A stretch of 64,000 nt of DNA from Hyphomicrobiales bacterium (GCA_900468535.1 UBTY01000007.1:62001-126000); one strand, 5' to 3'. Shown: positions 35,172 to 44,460, counted from the stretch's first letter. The notes: generated by a model from the sequence alone, not told the origin. Translations and numbers: made by a program.

Positions 35172-35192
35172 CTGAGCGCCCTCGCCGCTCAG
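35172..35192 (-). terminator. Hairpin at the end of operon 2
   Basis: CTGAGCG (35172-35178) and CGCTCAG (35186-35192) form a 7-bp stem with a 7-base loop, overlapping the GNAT stop codon. Confidence 0.4.
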
Positions 35193-35683
35193 TCCGAAAC
35201 CTCATTCGGATGCGCCTGGGGCAACATACCGCGGTAGATGCCCGGAACCGACCCTTCGATCGGGATGGCGCCGACGCTTCGGCGGTAGAATTCCATTGGT
35301 CCCGCTCCGCCGATGACGCCATACGGGTATCCCTGCGCATACATGTCCAGGAGCGTTTCCAGCAGCAGGGCATGGCCGACGCCCTTCCCCCGTGCCGCCT
35401 CATCGACGCCGGTCGGGCCGAAGAAGCCCTTCGCGGTGGCGTCATGGCAGGCAAAGCCGATCAGCCGCTCGTCCTTGATCGCAATGAAACACGTTGTCGG
35501 CTGGCGCATTGTGGCGGCAGTCGCCTCAGCCGCCCACCCTGCCCCGAAACGCGGCTCGATCCACGACGTCAGCGCCGGCAGTTCCGGCGGCAGCACGCGC
35601 CTGATCACAACGCCTTGGCTTACCATGCGGCTATCCAGTGCCGGATCACGTTTCAGCTCGTAGAGCTTGACCAGCATGTCCAT
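35189..35683 (-). CDS. GNAT-family N-acetyltransferase
   Basis: 164 residues. The acetyl-CoA loop motif is visible (GVDEAARGKGVGHALLLETL, equivalent to R/Q-x-x-G-x-G), preceded by a beta strand with CFIAIKDERLIGFAC. Acceptor unknown; it may acetylate an imported sugar amine. It is the last gene of operon 2, 17 bases after the MalG-type permease. Confidence 0.85.
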   Translation of the reverse strand: MDMLVKLYELKRDPALDSRMVSQGVVIRRVLPPELPALTSWIEPRFGAGWAAEATAATMRQPTTCFIAIKDERLIGFACHDATAKGFFGPTGVDEAARGKGVGHALLLETLLDMYAQGYPYGVIGGAGPMEFYRRSVGAIPIEGSVPGIYRGMLPQAHPNEVSD

Positions 35684-35700
35684 GTTTTTTCCTTTCTATG

Positions 35701-36585
35701 TCAGCCCTTGACCGCGCCAGCGGTCAGGCCGGCAACGATGCGCCTCTGGAAGACAAGCACCACGGCGATAAGGGGAAGCGTGACCGTGACAGATGCCGCC
35801 ATGATCTGTCCGAAGGGATATTCGTAGCGGCTAGTGCCGGCAATCAGGCCGATAGCGACAGGCACCGTGCGGTTTTCATCGGTGAGCGTGAAGGTCAGCG
35901 CGAACAGAAACTCGTTCCAGGCCAGAATGAAGGCAAGAATGCCGGTGCTGGCGAGCGACGGCCCCATCAGCGGCAGCAGGATCTTCATGAGGATACGGAA
36001 ATGCGAGCAGCCGTCGATGATGGCAGCTTCCTCCAGTTCGCGAGGAAACTCCCGGATGAACGTCGTCAGGATCCACGTTGTGAATGGCACGGTTGACAGG
36101 AGATAGGTGAGAATCAGTGCACTCGGGCGATTGAACAGCCCCAACCAGTTGATCAGCTCGAACATGCCCGAGAGGACCACGACCTGCGGGAAGATCGAGA
36201 TCATCAGGATAACCATCAGCACGGCGCGGCGCTGGGGGAATTCGATCCTGCCGAGCGCATAGGCCGCTGAAAGGCCGATGATCAGCGACAGCAAGGTGGT
36301 AGACACCGCGACATATGCCGAGTTCACAAGAGAACTCATAAAGACCGGATTGTCGATCAGCTGCCGATAGTAGGTGAAATCGAGCGCCGGCAGCAGTGCC
36401 GAGCGATAGAGCGCCGCGCCCTGCTTCGTCGACGAGACGAATGCCCAATAGTAAGGAAACAACGTGTAGATGAGGACCAGAAGGAGTGCGAAGATTTGCA
36501 GTCCTCTGACAACACGCCGTCTCATTCTGTAATAGGACGCCGGCTTGCGCGTGGATCTTTGGGCGATTGCATTTGCCATGTTCAT
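35701..36585 (-). CDS. Carbohydrate ABC permease, MalG type (operon 2)
   Basis: 294 residues from the ATG at 36585, overlapping the stop of the upstream permease by four bases (ATGA). Six helices and the EAA loop ELEEAAIIDGCSHFRILMKI. C-terminus VAGLTAGAVKG as in other MalG-type proteins. Imports the operon 2 sugar. Confidence 0.92.
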   Translation of the reverse strand: MNMANAIAQRSTRKPASYYRMRRRVVRGLQIFALLLVLIYTLFPYYWAFVSSTKQGAALYRSALLPALDFTYYRQLIDNPVFMSSLVNSAYVAVSTTLLSLIIGLSAAYALGRIEFPQRRAVLMVILMISIFPQVVVLSGMFELINWLGLFNRPSALILTYLLSTVPFTTWILTTFIREFPRELEEAAIIDGCSHFRILMKILLPLMGPSLASTGILAFILAWNEFLFALTFTLTDENRTVPVAIGLIAGTSRYEYPFGQIMAASVTVTLPLIAVVLVFQRRIVAGLTAGAVKG

Positions 36586-37472
36586 GTCCCCGCCGCCCGG
36601 TCGAGGCGAAGTGCCCCGATGATGATGATCGCGACCAGCGCAACGAGCAGGAAGACCCATGTCGATGCAGCGGAGCCGACGCCGAGTTCCTGGAAACTGA
36701 TCAACCGGTCTCGCGCGTAGATCGATACCGTCATGACGTTCTCGTTGCTGGCCGCTAGAACGTAGGCAAGGTCGAACATGCGCAAGGCATCGAGAACGCG
36801 AAACAGAACCGCCACCCCAATGGCTGGTCGCAGCATCGGCAGAGTGATTGACCAGAAGCGCTTCCACGCCGGGATGCCATCGACCTCAGCGGCTTCGAAG
36901 ATCTCCGGCGAGATCAGCTGGAGGCCGGCGAGGATCAACAGGACCATGAAGGGTGTCGTCATCCATACGTCGATGAAGATCACGACGCTCATGATCAGCG
37001 AGCTGCTGGCTGTCCAGGCAATGCCGTGATCGACCAGCCCGAGCCCCGTCAGGATCTTGTTGATGACGCCGAACTGGTCGTTCAGCATCCACTCCCAGAT
37101 CTTCGTGGCAACGACCACAGGAATGGCCCACGGCACCAGAATGGCGGCGCGCGCCAAACCTCGGCCGGGAATGACCTCATTGAGGAGAAGCGCGATCGCG
37201 AGGCCGAGTACGGTCTCTATGGCGACCGAGACTACCGTGAAAACAAGTGTGTTTTTGACGGCAACCCACCAGCTGTGATCGTTAATGACTTCGATGAAAT
37301 TATCCAGGCCGACCATGGAATAGACGGAAGGATCATCGAGGTAGGCATCGGTGAACGAGAAGAAGAAGGTTCGGCTCAAGGGCCAGACGGCGACGAGAAG
37401 AATGACTGCGGTGACAGGGATAAGGAAGAGCCACGCGGCCCGGTGATCACGGCGGGCAAGTTTGGCGCTCAT
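36582..37472 (-). CDS. Carbohydrate ABC permease, MalF type (operon 2)
   Basis: 296 residues with six helices; the first is LFLIPVTAVILLVAVWPLS. The EAA loop is IFEAAEVDGIPAWKRFWSI. Overlaps the ATPase gene upstream and the second permease downstream by four bases each, a tightly coupled operon. Confidence 0.92.
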   Translation of the reverse strand: MSAKLARRDHRAAWLFLIPVTAVILLVAVWPLSRTFFFSFTDAYLDDPSVYSMVGLDNFIEVINDHSWWVAVKNTLVFTVVSVAIETVLGLAIALLLNEVIPGRGLARAAILVPWAIPVVVATKIWEWMLNDQFGVINKILTGLGLVDHGIAWTASSSLIMSVVIFIDVWMTTPFMVLLILAGLQLISPEIFEAAEVDGIPAWKRFWSITLPMLRPAIGVAVLFRVLDALRMFDLAYVLAASNENVMTVSIYARDRLISFQELGVGSAASTWVFLLVALVAIIIIGALRLDRAAGT

Positions 37473-38581
37473 GCTTCACGCCCCTGCCCGGCGGCCGATG
37501 TGCCGCTCAAAAGCACGCGCTTGCCATCGGCAGCAAATGCGAAAATGGCGGAGTCGGCGAAATCAAGCCCGACGCGAGTACCGATCTTGTCCGCCGAAGG
37601 TGCGGTCGGAAGCCGGACCACCCAGACAGTCTCATCCGTGATCCGGCAATAGCCGAAGTGTTCATGGCCGAGGTCCTCGACACGCTCCAGCGTGCAGGCA
37701 ATGCGGCCATCCCCCTCCGTCACAAGGCGCAGGGCTTCCGGACGAACGCCGATTTCCGCGATCGGTCCCGCCGGATTTTGTGCGGTCAGCGAGAGGGACA
37801 GATTGCCCGGACCGACGATCGATCCGGCATTGGCTCCCGTCTGCGCCGAAACGGCCAGAAAATTCATCCGCGGACTGCCGATAAAGCCAGCCACGAACCT
37901 GTTGTCCGGCGTATGGTAGAGTTGCTGCGGCGTTCCCACCTGCTCGATACGGCCGTGGTTGAGGACGACGATCCGGTCCGCGAGCGTCATCGCTTCCGAC
38001 TGATCGTGCGTGACGTAGATCATCGTGGTCTTCAGATTGTCATGAAGCTTGGCGATCTCCATGCGCATCTCCATCCGAAGGTCGGAATCGAGGTTGGAGA
38101 GCGGCTCGTCGAACAGGAATATCTCCGGCTGGCGCACCAGCGCGCGCCCGATCGCCACGCGCTGCCGCTGGCCGCCGGACAACTCGCGTGGCCTGCGCTC
38201 CATAAGGTGATCAACCTTGAGCATTCGCGCTACGGCTGAAACCTTCTGCTTGATCGCATCCTTGGCCACACCCATCGTTTCCAGGGCGAAACCGATATTC
38301 CGGGCGACACTCATATGAGGATAAAGCGCATAGGACTGAAAAACGAACGCGACGCCTCGCTTTGACGCAGGGACATCGGTCACATCCTCTCCGCCGATCG
38401 TCACTGCCCCCTTCGAGGCGGCGACCAGGCCGGCAACAATGCGTAGAAGTGTCGACTTGCCGCAGCCCGACGGGCCGACGAAGACAACGAATTCGCCGTC
38501 GTTGATCTGGAGATCGACGCCTTGAATGACTGTATGCGTACCATAGTTCTTCGATACGGATTCAAGAGAAACCGAAGCCAT
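37469..38581 (-). CDS. Sugar ABC transporter ATP-binding protein, UgpC/MalK type
   Basis: 370 residues. Walker A GPSGCGKSTLL near residue 37, Q-loop FQSYALYPHM, signature LSGGQRQRVAIGRAL and Walker B IFLFDEPLSNLD. The C-terminal TOBE/OB domain from about 240 (MNFLAVSAQTG, IGVRPEALRLV) is the regulatory part of MalK-like proteins. It energises the operon 2 permeases and could also serve operon 1, which has none. Confidence 0.93.
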   Translation of the reverse strand: MASVSLESVSKNYGTHTVIQGVDLQINDGEFVVFVGPSGCGKSTLLRIVAGLVAASKGAVTIGGEDVTDVPASKRGVAFVFQSYALYPHMSVARNIGFALETMGVAKDAIKQKVSAVARMLKVDHLMERRPRELSGGQRQRVAIGRALVRQPEIFLFDEPLSNLDSDLRMEMRMEIAKLHDNLKTTMIYVTHDQSEAMTLADRIVVLNHGRIEQVGTPQQLYHTPDNRFVAGFIGSPRMNFLAVSAQTGANAGSIVGPGNLSLSLTAQNPAGPIAEIGVRPEALRLVTEGDGRIACTLERVEDLGHEHFGYCRITDETVWVVRLPTAPSADKIGTRVGLDFADSAIFAFAADGKRVLLSGTSAAGQGREA

Positions 38582-38693
38582 TTTTCACCCGGACTTATCA
38601 CAATGGAAGGCTCGCCCCTTGTCAGCGGCGATTGACGGCGCGCGTCGGGAGGCCAGGTCATCAAGACCCGCCCTCCCCGCGTTCAGACTGCGC

Positions 38694-39950
38694 TCAACGG
38701 CTTTCCTTAAGCTTTTCCAACCGCCCTGCCAGCGACGTCAGTCCGGCTTTGATGTCGCCGCTGCCGGAGAGCATATCGTGGACCGTGCGATAGAAGGCCT
38801 GCGATACGCGGTTGTAGCTGGTGCCGGTATAGCCAGACGGACGCACGGCGCTGTCTGCGAAGGCCTGCTGGTTATCCTTCAGGAATGGAATCTTCGCCAG
38901 AACGTCGGGATCGCTGTAGAGCGCCGGGATCGACGGGTTCACCGCATCCTGCAGCGCCCGCTTCTTCTGCATGTCAGGGCCGGTGATGAAGTTCACGAAG
39001 TCGGCAGCAACATCAGGCTTGGAGCTGTACTTCGAGACGCCATAGTACATCGGGCCGAGGCAGCCACTCGACTTCTGGCCTTCCGCGCCGACGGGCAAGG
39101 GCATTACGCCGACCTTGTCGACGATGGCGCTGCCTTCCTTGTGCGACGTGCCCCAGACGTAAGGCCAATTGCGATGGAAGACTGCATTTCCGGATTCGAA
39201 GACAGCGCGCGAGGCTTCCTCGTCGTAGTTCAGGGTTCCCTCGGGGCTGATCGAGCCGATCCAGCCCTTGGCCTTTTCGATTGCTTCGGCGGCTTTCGGA
39301 TTATCGATCGTCACCTTGCCGTCGTCGGCGATGATCGTGCCGCCGCCGTTCGACGCGATCAGTTCGATTGCATCGCAGGTGAGACCTTCGTAGCTCTTCG
39401 CCTGCCAGGCGTAACCCCACATCTCAGCATTGCCGGCTGCGCGTTCCTTGTCCTGGATTTCCTTCGCGGCAGTCGCCAGCTCATCCCAGGTCTTCGGCGG
39501 CTGCTTGCCGTACTTTTCCAGCAGATCCTTGCGATAGAACATCAGCCCGACGTCCATGTAGGCAGGCATGGCGATCAGATGGCCATCAAGCTTGGCGGCG
39601 TTAAGCGTGGAGGCAAAATGCTTGTCCTGATCCGCCTGTGGGATCACCGTCTTCAGGTCGAGCAGACCGTTCTTGAACATGCCGAGCCAGATAACGTCGA
39701 GGAACAGGACATCGATGTCGGTCGACTTCGCCGCAAGCAGCTGCTGGTAGATCGGGATCGCGTCGTCGAGCAACGCGGGCATCTTGTTGATCTTCGCCTC
39801 GTTGCCCGTCTTCTCCTTCCAGGCGTTGGCGACGTTCGTGCAGAGTTCAAACTCCGTCGGTGCGCAGAAGACGGAAATCGTCTCGGCGCTGGCCGTTCCG
39901 CTCCAGAGGGCGGCAGAGAATGCGAGGGCAGCAAGGCTCTTCTTAAGCAT
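38694..39950 (-). CDS. Extracellular sugar-binding protein (operon 2)
   Basis: 418 residues from the ATG at 39950. Signal peptide MLKKSLAALAFSAALWSGTA with cleavage near SAETI. Family 1 binding-protein features: CAPTEFELCTNVANAWKEKT, DVLFLDVIWLGMF, MPAYMDVGLMFYRKDLLEKY. First gene of operon 2, 67 bases from the palindrome at 40017-40032 shared with the divergent regulator. The ligand is unknown. Confidence 0.9.
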   Translation of the reverse strand: MLKKSLAALAFSAALWSGTASAETISVFCAPTEFELCTNVANAWKEKTGNEAKINKMPALLDDAIPIYQQLLAAKSTDIDVLFLDVIWLGMFKNGLLDLKTVIPQADQDKHFASTLNAAKLDGHLIAMPAYMDVGLMFYRKDLLEKYGKQPPKTWDELATAAKEIQDKERAAGNAEMWGYAWQAKSYEGLTCDAIELIASNGGGTIIADDGKVTIDNPKAAEAIEKAKGWIGSISPEGTLNYDEEASRAVFESGNAVFHRNWPYVWGTSHKEGSAIVDKVGVMPLPVGAEGQKSSGCLGPMYYGVSKYSSKPDVAADFVNFITGPDMQKKRALQDAVNPSIPALYSDPDVLAKIPFLKDNQQAFADSAVRPSGYTGTSYNRVSQAFYRTVHDMLSGSGDIKAGLTSLAGRLEKLKESR

Positions 39951-40016
39951 AATAGTTCCCTTGATTGTTATAGAGCTCGGCATCATCGGAACTCTTCGGT
40001 CCCTTGCGACAATAGG

Positions 40017-40032
40017 ACTGGTTATGACCAGT
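40017..40032. promoter_or_regulatory. GntR operator candidate between operon 2 and its regulator
   Basis: ACTGGT (40017-40022), TATG, ACCAGT (40027-40032): a 16-bp inverted repeat in the divergent promoter of the binding protein and the GntR gene. The inward-facing ACTGGT/ACCAGT halves fit the TGGT-N-ACCA type site known for HutC/NagR-like regulators, and the half sites equal those before nanEK. Confidence 0.65.
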
Positions 40033-40107
40033 TATGTCAATATGGACTTTTTAAAGAATTGCGTTGAGGATAGTGAGGCCGGCAGGCGGACCAGAGGACA
40101 ACCGAAT

Positions 40108-40908
40108 TTGAAGACGCTCGAGACTGAAGACACATTGGTTGCCAAACAAGACGTGATTGATCGCGACGACCCACGTCCACTGCACAAGCAGGTCTATGCG
40201 GCGCTGCTGGCGGCGATCAGCGATGGCAGACTGCCGCTGCGCGGCAAGCTTCCTTCCGAGCGAGAACTTGTCGATCTCTACGCCGTCAGCCGCATCACCA
40301 TTCGTCACGCGATTCGCGAATTGATTCAGCAGGGCGTGGTGCATAGTCAGCCGGGAAAAGGGCTCTATGTCGCCGAGCGTGGCGGCGGCGGCTTTGAACT
40401 GCAGGTCCTCAAGAGTTTCACCAGCATCGCGCTGGCCAATGGTCACAATCCCGGCCATCAATTGATCGAGGCGAGCCTCGTGCGCGCACCACTCGAAATC
40501 AGCCGTCCGCTGTTTCTGGCGCCCGGCGCCGAGGTCGTGGTGCTGTCGAGATTGCGTCTGCTCGACAATATACCGGCCGTCATCCAGACCGACTGGATTC
40601 CGGCCGCGCGCGTTCCTGGCATACTCGACCTCGACTGGGGAATCGCAAACCGCTCGCTCTACGAAGAGTTGCGCGAACGCTACGGCATCTTTCCCAAGCG
40701 CGGGCAAACGACGCTGAGCGCGCGGCTTGCGGATGAGAATGAGGCCGCCCTCCTGCAACTGTCGCCGCCGGCAGCCGTCCTCACCGTCGACCAGATCGCC
40801 TTCGACGACCGAAACCGACCGGTCAACATGACGGCGCTCGTGCATCACCCCGCGCGCTACCCGCTGACGCTGCTGCAGTCGGAAACCGGCGACTTCACGC
40901 AGTACTGA
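40108..40908 (+). CDS. GntR/HutC-family regulator (operon 2)
   Basis: 266 residues from a TTG at 40108, favoured because GAGGACA sits at the right distance. An ATG at 40042 gives 22 more residues but overlaps the operator zone and has no ribosome site. The HTH spans the first 80 residues or so (HKQVYAALLAAISDGRLPLR, LPSERELVDLYAVSRITIRHAI), followed by UTRA (RLRLLDNIPAVIQTDWIPAA). Divergent from the operon 2 binding protein and likely its repressor. A relative of the regulator at 34020. Confidence 0.9.
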   Translation: MKTLETEDTLVAKQDVIDRDDPRPLHKQVYAALLAAISDGRLPLRGKLPSERELVDLYAVSRITIRHAIRELIQQGVVHSQPGKGLYVAERGGGGFELQVLKSFTSIALANGHNPGHQLIEASLVRAPLEISRPLFLAPGAEVVVLSRLRLLDNIPAVIQTDWIPAARVPGILDLDWGIANRSLYEELRERYGIFPKRGQTTLSARLADENEAALLQLSPPAAVLTVDQIAFDDRNRPVNMTALVHHPARYPLTLLQSETGDFTQY

Positions 40909-41002
40909 CGCTGCTTCAAGTGCGGAGCGTACAAAGTTTAGGTTGACCGTTTTCGAGAGCAAGGCGACACTTAAGAATAACAGCAAGGCGGGAGGAACAA
41001 GG

Positions 41003-41308
41003 ATGCTCGAGCCAGATCGCTGGCGCCACATGGCAAGCGCGCCCAAGGACGGGAGCCGGATCCTTGTCACGATCCATCCGTCCGAGCAGGGAGCGGCGGA
41101 AGTCGATCTCGCATACTGGGCGCATGGCGATCGCTTCGGTGTGGAAGGCTGGCGCGCTTCCGATTCATCGCCCGGTCGCATCATCGAATATGCCGAACCG
41201 GAACTGAAGTGTTGGATGCCGATGCCATCGGCCAATCTCAGTCGGTCCTCGATGCCACAGCCTTGGGAAGGCGACGACATGCAGGAACTCGACGGGTCGG
41301 GGATTTAG
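41003..41308 (+). CDS. Small hypothetical protein with WxxMASAPKDG motif
   Basis: 101 residues; ribosome site GGAGGAACAAGG just before the ATG. The core RWRHMASAPKDGSRILVTIH resembles the W..I.TAPKDG..IL motif of DUF551-like small proteins found in phages and rhizobial chromosomes; DLAYWAHGDRFGVEGWRASD and LKCWMPMP fit the same fold. Function unknown. It stands alone after the GntR gene, so transcription could be shared with it. Confidence 0.65.
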   Translation: MLEPDRWRHMASAPKDGSRILVTIHPSEQGAAEVDLAYWAHGDRFGVEGWRASDSSPGRIIEYAEPELKCWMPMPSANLSRSSMPQPWEGDDMQELDGSGI

Positions 41309-41357
41309 GACCAGACTTTCGGCTGAGCGCTGGCACGTCCGGCGGCGCGATCCGCGA

Positions 41358-42143
41358 TCATTGCGCCTGTGCCGTTTTCTTTCCAACGTTTACCAGCAAT
41401 GCAATGAGAACAGTGCCGACGATGAACACGAACGCAGCCGCCGCGATCGCCGGGCTGATATTCTCTCTGATGGTCGAGAACATCTGACGCGCCAGCGTAC
41501 GCTGGTTCGGCCCCGCGACGAACAATGTCAGCACCACCTCGTCCAAGGATGTCGCGAAGGCGAAAACCGCCCCCGAGATGATCCCTGGCATCGCCAGCGG
41601 AAGTGTAACCGTTCGAAGAACGACATGCGGTGCCGCCCCCATGCTCGCAGCCGCATGCTCGAGGCGACGGTCGATACCCTGGAGCGAGGCGGTCACGTTG
41701 ACCACCACGAACGGGACGGCGAGTACGGTATGAGCGATGATGACGCCGAGGTAGGTATTGGCGAGCCCGTACTGAGCGAACATCAGCTGCATCCCGACGC
41801 CGAGCACGACGGCCGGCACGACCATCGGCAACAGGAAGACCGTGCGGATGAACCCGAACAGCAGCGAGACCCTTTTCCCGCGCAGGCCGAGCGAGCCGAT
41901 CGTGCCGAGCACGGTGGCCAGCAGGGTCGTCCCGGCGCCGATGATCAGGCTGTTGAAAATCGACCGGCGCCAAGCGTCCGCAGTGAACAGCTCATTAAAC
42001 CAACGTAGTGAAAAGCTGGGGATCGGATAGTTGAGAAAGACGCTGTTGGTGAATGCCAGCGGCAGGATCGCGATCAATGGCGCCATCAGGAAGAAGACGA
42101 CCAGGGTTCCGAAGAAGATCTTTGCGAGTGTCAGCGGCTTCAT
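41358..42143 (-). CDS. ABC permease, PotC type
   Basis: 261 residues, six helices. PotC-like N-terminus (LAKIFFGTLVVFFLMAPLIAI) and EAA loop (RLEHAAASMGAAPHVVLRTVT). It overlaps the upstream permease by four bases. It is the last gene of a minus-strand importer operon of the spermidine/putrescine family: binding protein, ATPase, PotB, PotC. Confidence 0.92.
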   Translation of the reverse strand: MKPLTLAKIFFGTLVVFFLMAPLIAILPLAFTNSVFLNYPIPSFSLRWFNELFTADAWRRSIFNSLIIGAGTTLLATVLGTIGSLGLRGKRVSLLFGFIRTVFLLPMVVPAVVLGVGMQLMFAQYGLANTYLGVIIAHTVLAVPFVVVNVTASLQGIDRRLEHAAASMGAAPHVVLRTVTLPLAMPGIISGAVFAFATSLDEVVLTLFVAGPNQRTLARQMFSTIRENISPAIAAAAFVFIVGTVLIALLVNVGKKTAQAQ

Positions 42144-43318
42144 GCCCGAGCCTCCTCAGACGAGAGCCGCAGATAGACGACGTAGAGTAGAATGGTTGCC
42201 AGAAGCAGCACCAAGCCGAGAGCACCAGCCATCCCCCAGTTCGCCGCACCGGTGGCGTAGTATGCGATCACCGAACTGATCATCTGGTCCTTGGCGCCGC
42301 CGATCAGTGCCGGGGTGATGTAGTAGCCAAGCGCGCTCATGAAGACGAGAAGAGAACCCGAGACCACCCCACGCAGCGAAAGTGGCAGCAGCACGCGGCT
42401 GAAGGCGCGGATAGGATTTGCTCCAAGCGAAGCCGCCGCGGGCATCAGGTTCTTCGGAATACCGATCAGAACGCTGAATATCGGCAGAACCATAAACGGC
42501 AGGAGAACGTGCGTCATCGCAATAACGACGCCTACCCTGTTGAATATCAATGGAATGGGACTGCTGGTTAAACCAATCGCTTGCAGCGACGCGTTGATCA
42601 GGCCGTTATCCTGCAGAAGAATGAACCAGGCTGCGGTACGAACGAGAAGAGATGTCCACAAAGGAAGCAGAACGGCGCCCAAAAGAAGCTGTCGCACCCA
42701 ACCGGTGACCGACGCTGCCACCATCGCAAAAGGTAGACCGAGCAATATGCAGCAGATGGTGACGGTCGCGGCCGTCGTGAGCGTACGTATCAGCGTGTCG
42801 CGGTTCGCGGACGTGCCCTCGGGGGCATTTGTGATCGATCCACTGGCATCGCGGGTCAGATCGACGGCCGCAAGCAGGTTTCTATCCGTTATCGGCGAGC
42901 CCGCTGCATCCTGAATGGCAATCCAGAAAGCCGGATCGCTCCAACGGCTATCGATCGCTGTCAGGTCACTAACGCTCTCGTCCGCGGTTACCGCCGACCT
43001 GGTTTTGGTCATCAGCGTCCGAAAACCCGATTTGGCGCTGTTCAGCCGCCGAACGAGATCGCCAAAAAGTTCATCATCCTGGATGCCCCTGATGTCAGCG
43101 GCAAACGCCTTCTGCGCGTCAACCGGCGGCGCGCTTGCCCGATCCCACCCCTTCAAGGCCGATGCGACCGTCGGCAGGGCGCGGGACGCAACGGGATCTG
43201 ATACGGCCGATTTCATCATTGTCGCCAATGGCGCGACGAAGAAAAGTACCAGGAACAGTGCCAGCGGCGCTACCAGCAGGAACGATGTAGCCTGTTTCCA
43301 GATCCAGCTATCCCTCAT
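42140..43318 (-). CDS. ABC permease, PotB type with enlarged periplasmic insert
   Basis: 392 residues from the ATG at 43318, which overlaps the ATPase stop (ATGA). The C-terminal 210 residues contain five helices and the EAA loop (MPAAASLGANPIRAFSRVL). Between helix 1 (SFLLVAPLALFLVLFFVAPL) and helix 2 there is an insert of about 135 residues, absent from the 280-residue PotB norm; it is charged and helical (FAADIRGIQDDELFGDLVRR). The insert is probably periplasmic and may contact the binding protein. Confidence 0.9.
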   Translation of the reverse strand: MRDSWIWKQATSFLLVAPLALFLVLFFVAPLATMMKSAVSDPVASRALPTVASALKGWDRASAPPVDAQKAFAADIRGIQDDELFGDLVRRLNSAKSGFRTLMTKTRSAVTADESVSDLTAIDSRWSDPAFWIAIQDAAGSPITDRNLLAAVDLTRDASGSITNAPEGTSANRDTLIRTLTTAATVTICCILLGLPFAMVAASVTGWVRQLLLGAVLLPLWTSLLVRTAAWFILLQDNGLINASLQAIGLTSSPIPLIFNRVGVVIAMTHVLLPFMVLPIFSVLIGIPKNLMPAAASLGANPIRAFSRVLLPLSLRGVVSGSLLVFMSALGYYITPALIGGAKDQMISSVIAYYATGAANWGMAGALGLVLLLATILLYVVYLRLSSEEARA

Positions 43319-44379
43319 GACACCATCCAGCAATGATCAGGAGAGAAGGACGCTACAACTTCGTCCCCGATGTTGAGGGGCGATGATTTGCGGTGCGCCT
43401 TGATCATCAGGTCTTTTCCCTGGCTCTGAACCCGCACCTGCAGATGGTCGCCGTGGTAGACAATGTCTGCGACGGTGGCTTTCAGGCGGTTGCCACCGGT
43501 TGCGTCCGAGTTGATCTCGATTCGTTCAGGCCGGACCGAAACCTTCACCTCATCTCCGACCTTTGCGGGCAGAGGAGCGTTGACCTCGATGCTCGCGCCG
43601 CTCTCAAGCGAAACGCCAAGGACACCTTCCCTTGTGCTCTGAACTTTGCCTGTCAGAAGGTTGGTCTCGCCGATGAACTCCGCGACAAACTGCGTTCGCG
43701 GGCTATCGTAAATTTGTCCAGGTGTGCCGATCTGCTCGATCTTCCCGTGGTTGAAGATCGCTATCCGATCGGACATCGTCAGCGCTTCCGTCTGATCGTG
43801 CGTCACGAAAACGATCGTCAGCCCGAGCCGCCGGTGGATGTCACGGATGTCGAGCTGCATCTGCTCGCGCAGCTTCTTGTCGAGAGCACCGAGCGGCTCG
43901 TCCATCAGCACGACCTCGGGCTCGAAGACAAGCGCACGCGCGAGCGCCACACGCTGCTGCTGGCCACCAGACAGCTGGATCGGCTTGCGGCCCTGGAAAG
44001 CGCCGAGTTGAACCATGTCGAGCGCCTTCCTGACGCGCTCGGCGATCTGCGAGCGGGAAATGCCTCGCATCTTCAGCGGAAACGCCACGTTTTCCGCGAC
44101 AGTCATATGGGGAAAGAGCGCGTAGTTCTGAAACACGACGCCCATATTGCGCTTGTAAGGCGGGAGCCCGTCGATCCTTTTGCCGCCAACGGAGATCTCT
44201 CCGCTTGTCGGCTTCTCGAAGCCCGCCAGCATCATCAGCAGGGTTGTCTTGCCGGATCCAGAAGGCCCGAGCATGCTGACGAACTCGCCCTTGCCGATGG
44301 AAAGATCGAGATCGTCGACCACGGTCATGAGCCCGAACGACTTGCAGACTTTGTCAAATTGAATAAAGGCGTCGGTCAT
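43315..44379 (-). CDS. ABC transporter ATP-binding protein, PotA type
   Basis: 354 residues from the ATG at 44379. Walker A GPSGSGKTTLL, Q-loop FQNYALFPHM, signature LSGGQQQRVALARAL, Walker B VVLMDEPLGALD and a TOBE domain near the C-terminus (VSVRPERIEINSDA). It powers the PotB/PotC-like permeases; overlap with the PotB gene shows translational coupling. Confidence 0.93.
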   Translation of the reverse strand: MTDAFIQFDKVCKSFGLMTVVDDLDLSIGKGEFVSMLGPSGSGKTTLLMMLAGFEKPTSGEISVGGKRIDGLPPYKRNMGVVFQNYALFPHMTVAENVAFPLKMRGISRSQIAERVRKALDMVQLGAFQGRKPIQLSGGQQQRVALARALVFEPEVVLMDEPLGALDKKLREQMQLDIRDIHRRLGLTIVFVTHDQTEALTMSDRIAIFNHGKIEQIGTPGQIYDSPRTQFVAEFIGETNLLTGKVQSTREGVLGVSLESGASIEVNAPLPAKVGDEVKVSVRPERIEINSDATGGNRLKATVADIVYHGDHLQVRVQSQGKDLMIKAHRKSSPLNIGDEVVASFSPDHCWMVS

Positions 44380-44429
44380 CAATGCCCACTCTCTCCCATT
44401 CGCGCTGCCCGGTCCGAGCAGCCCGACAA

Positions 44430-44449
44430 GGGGCCCCTTTCGAGGCCCC
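44430..44449 (-). terminator. Intercistronic hairpin between binding protein and ATPase (Pot operon)
   Basis: GGGGCC (44430-44435) and GGCCCC (44444-44449) form a 6-bp stem with an 8-base loop in the gap between binding-protein stop and ATPase start, as in two other ABC operons of this window. Confidence 0.45.
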
Positions 44450-44460
44450 GAACCACAATA

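Noticed and set aside
38601-38693. Possible hairpin between the operon 2 binding protein and ATPase
   Set aside because: GGGAGG faces CCCTCCCC but the arms do not pair well enough to call it.
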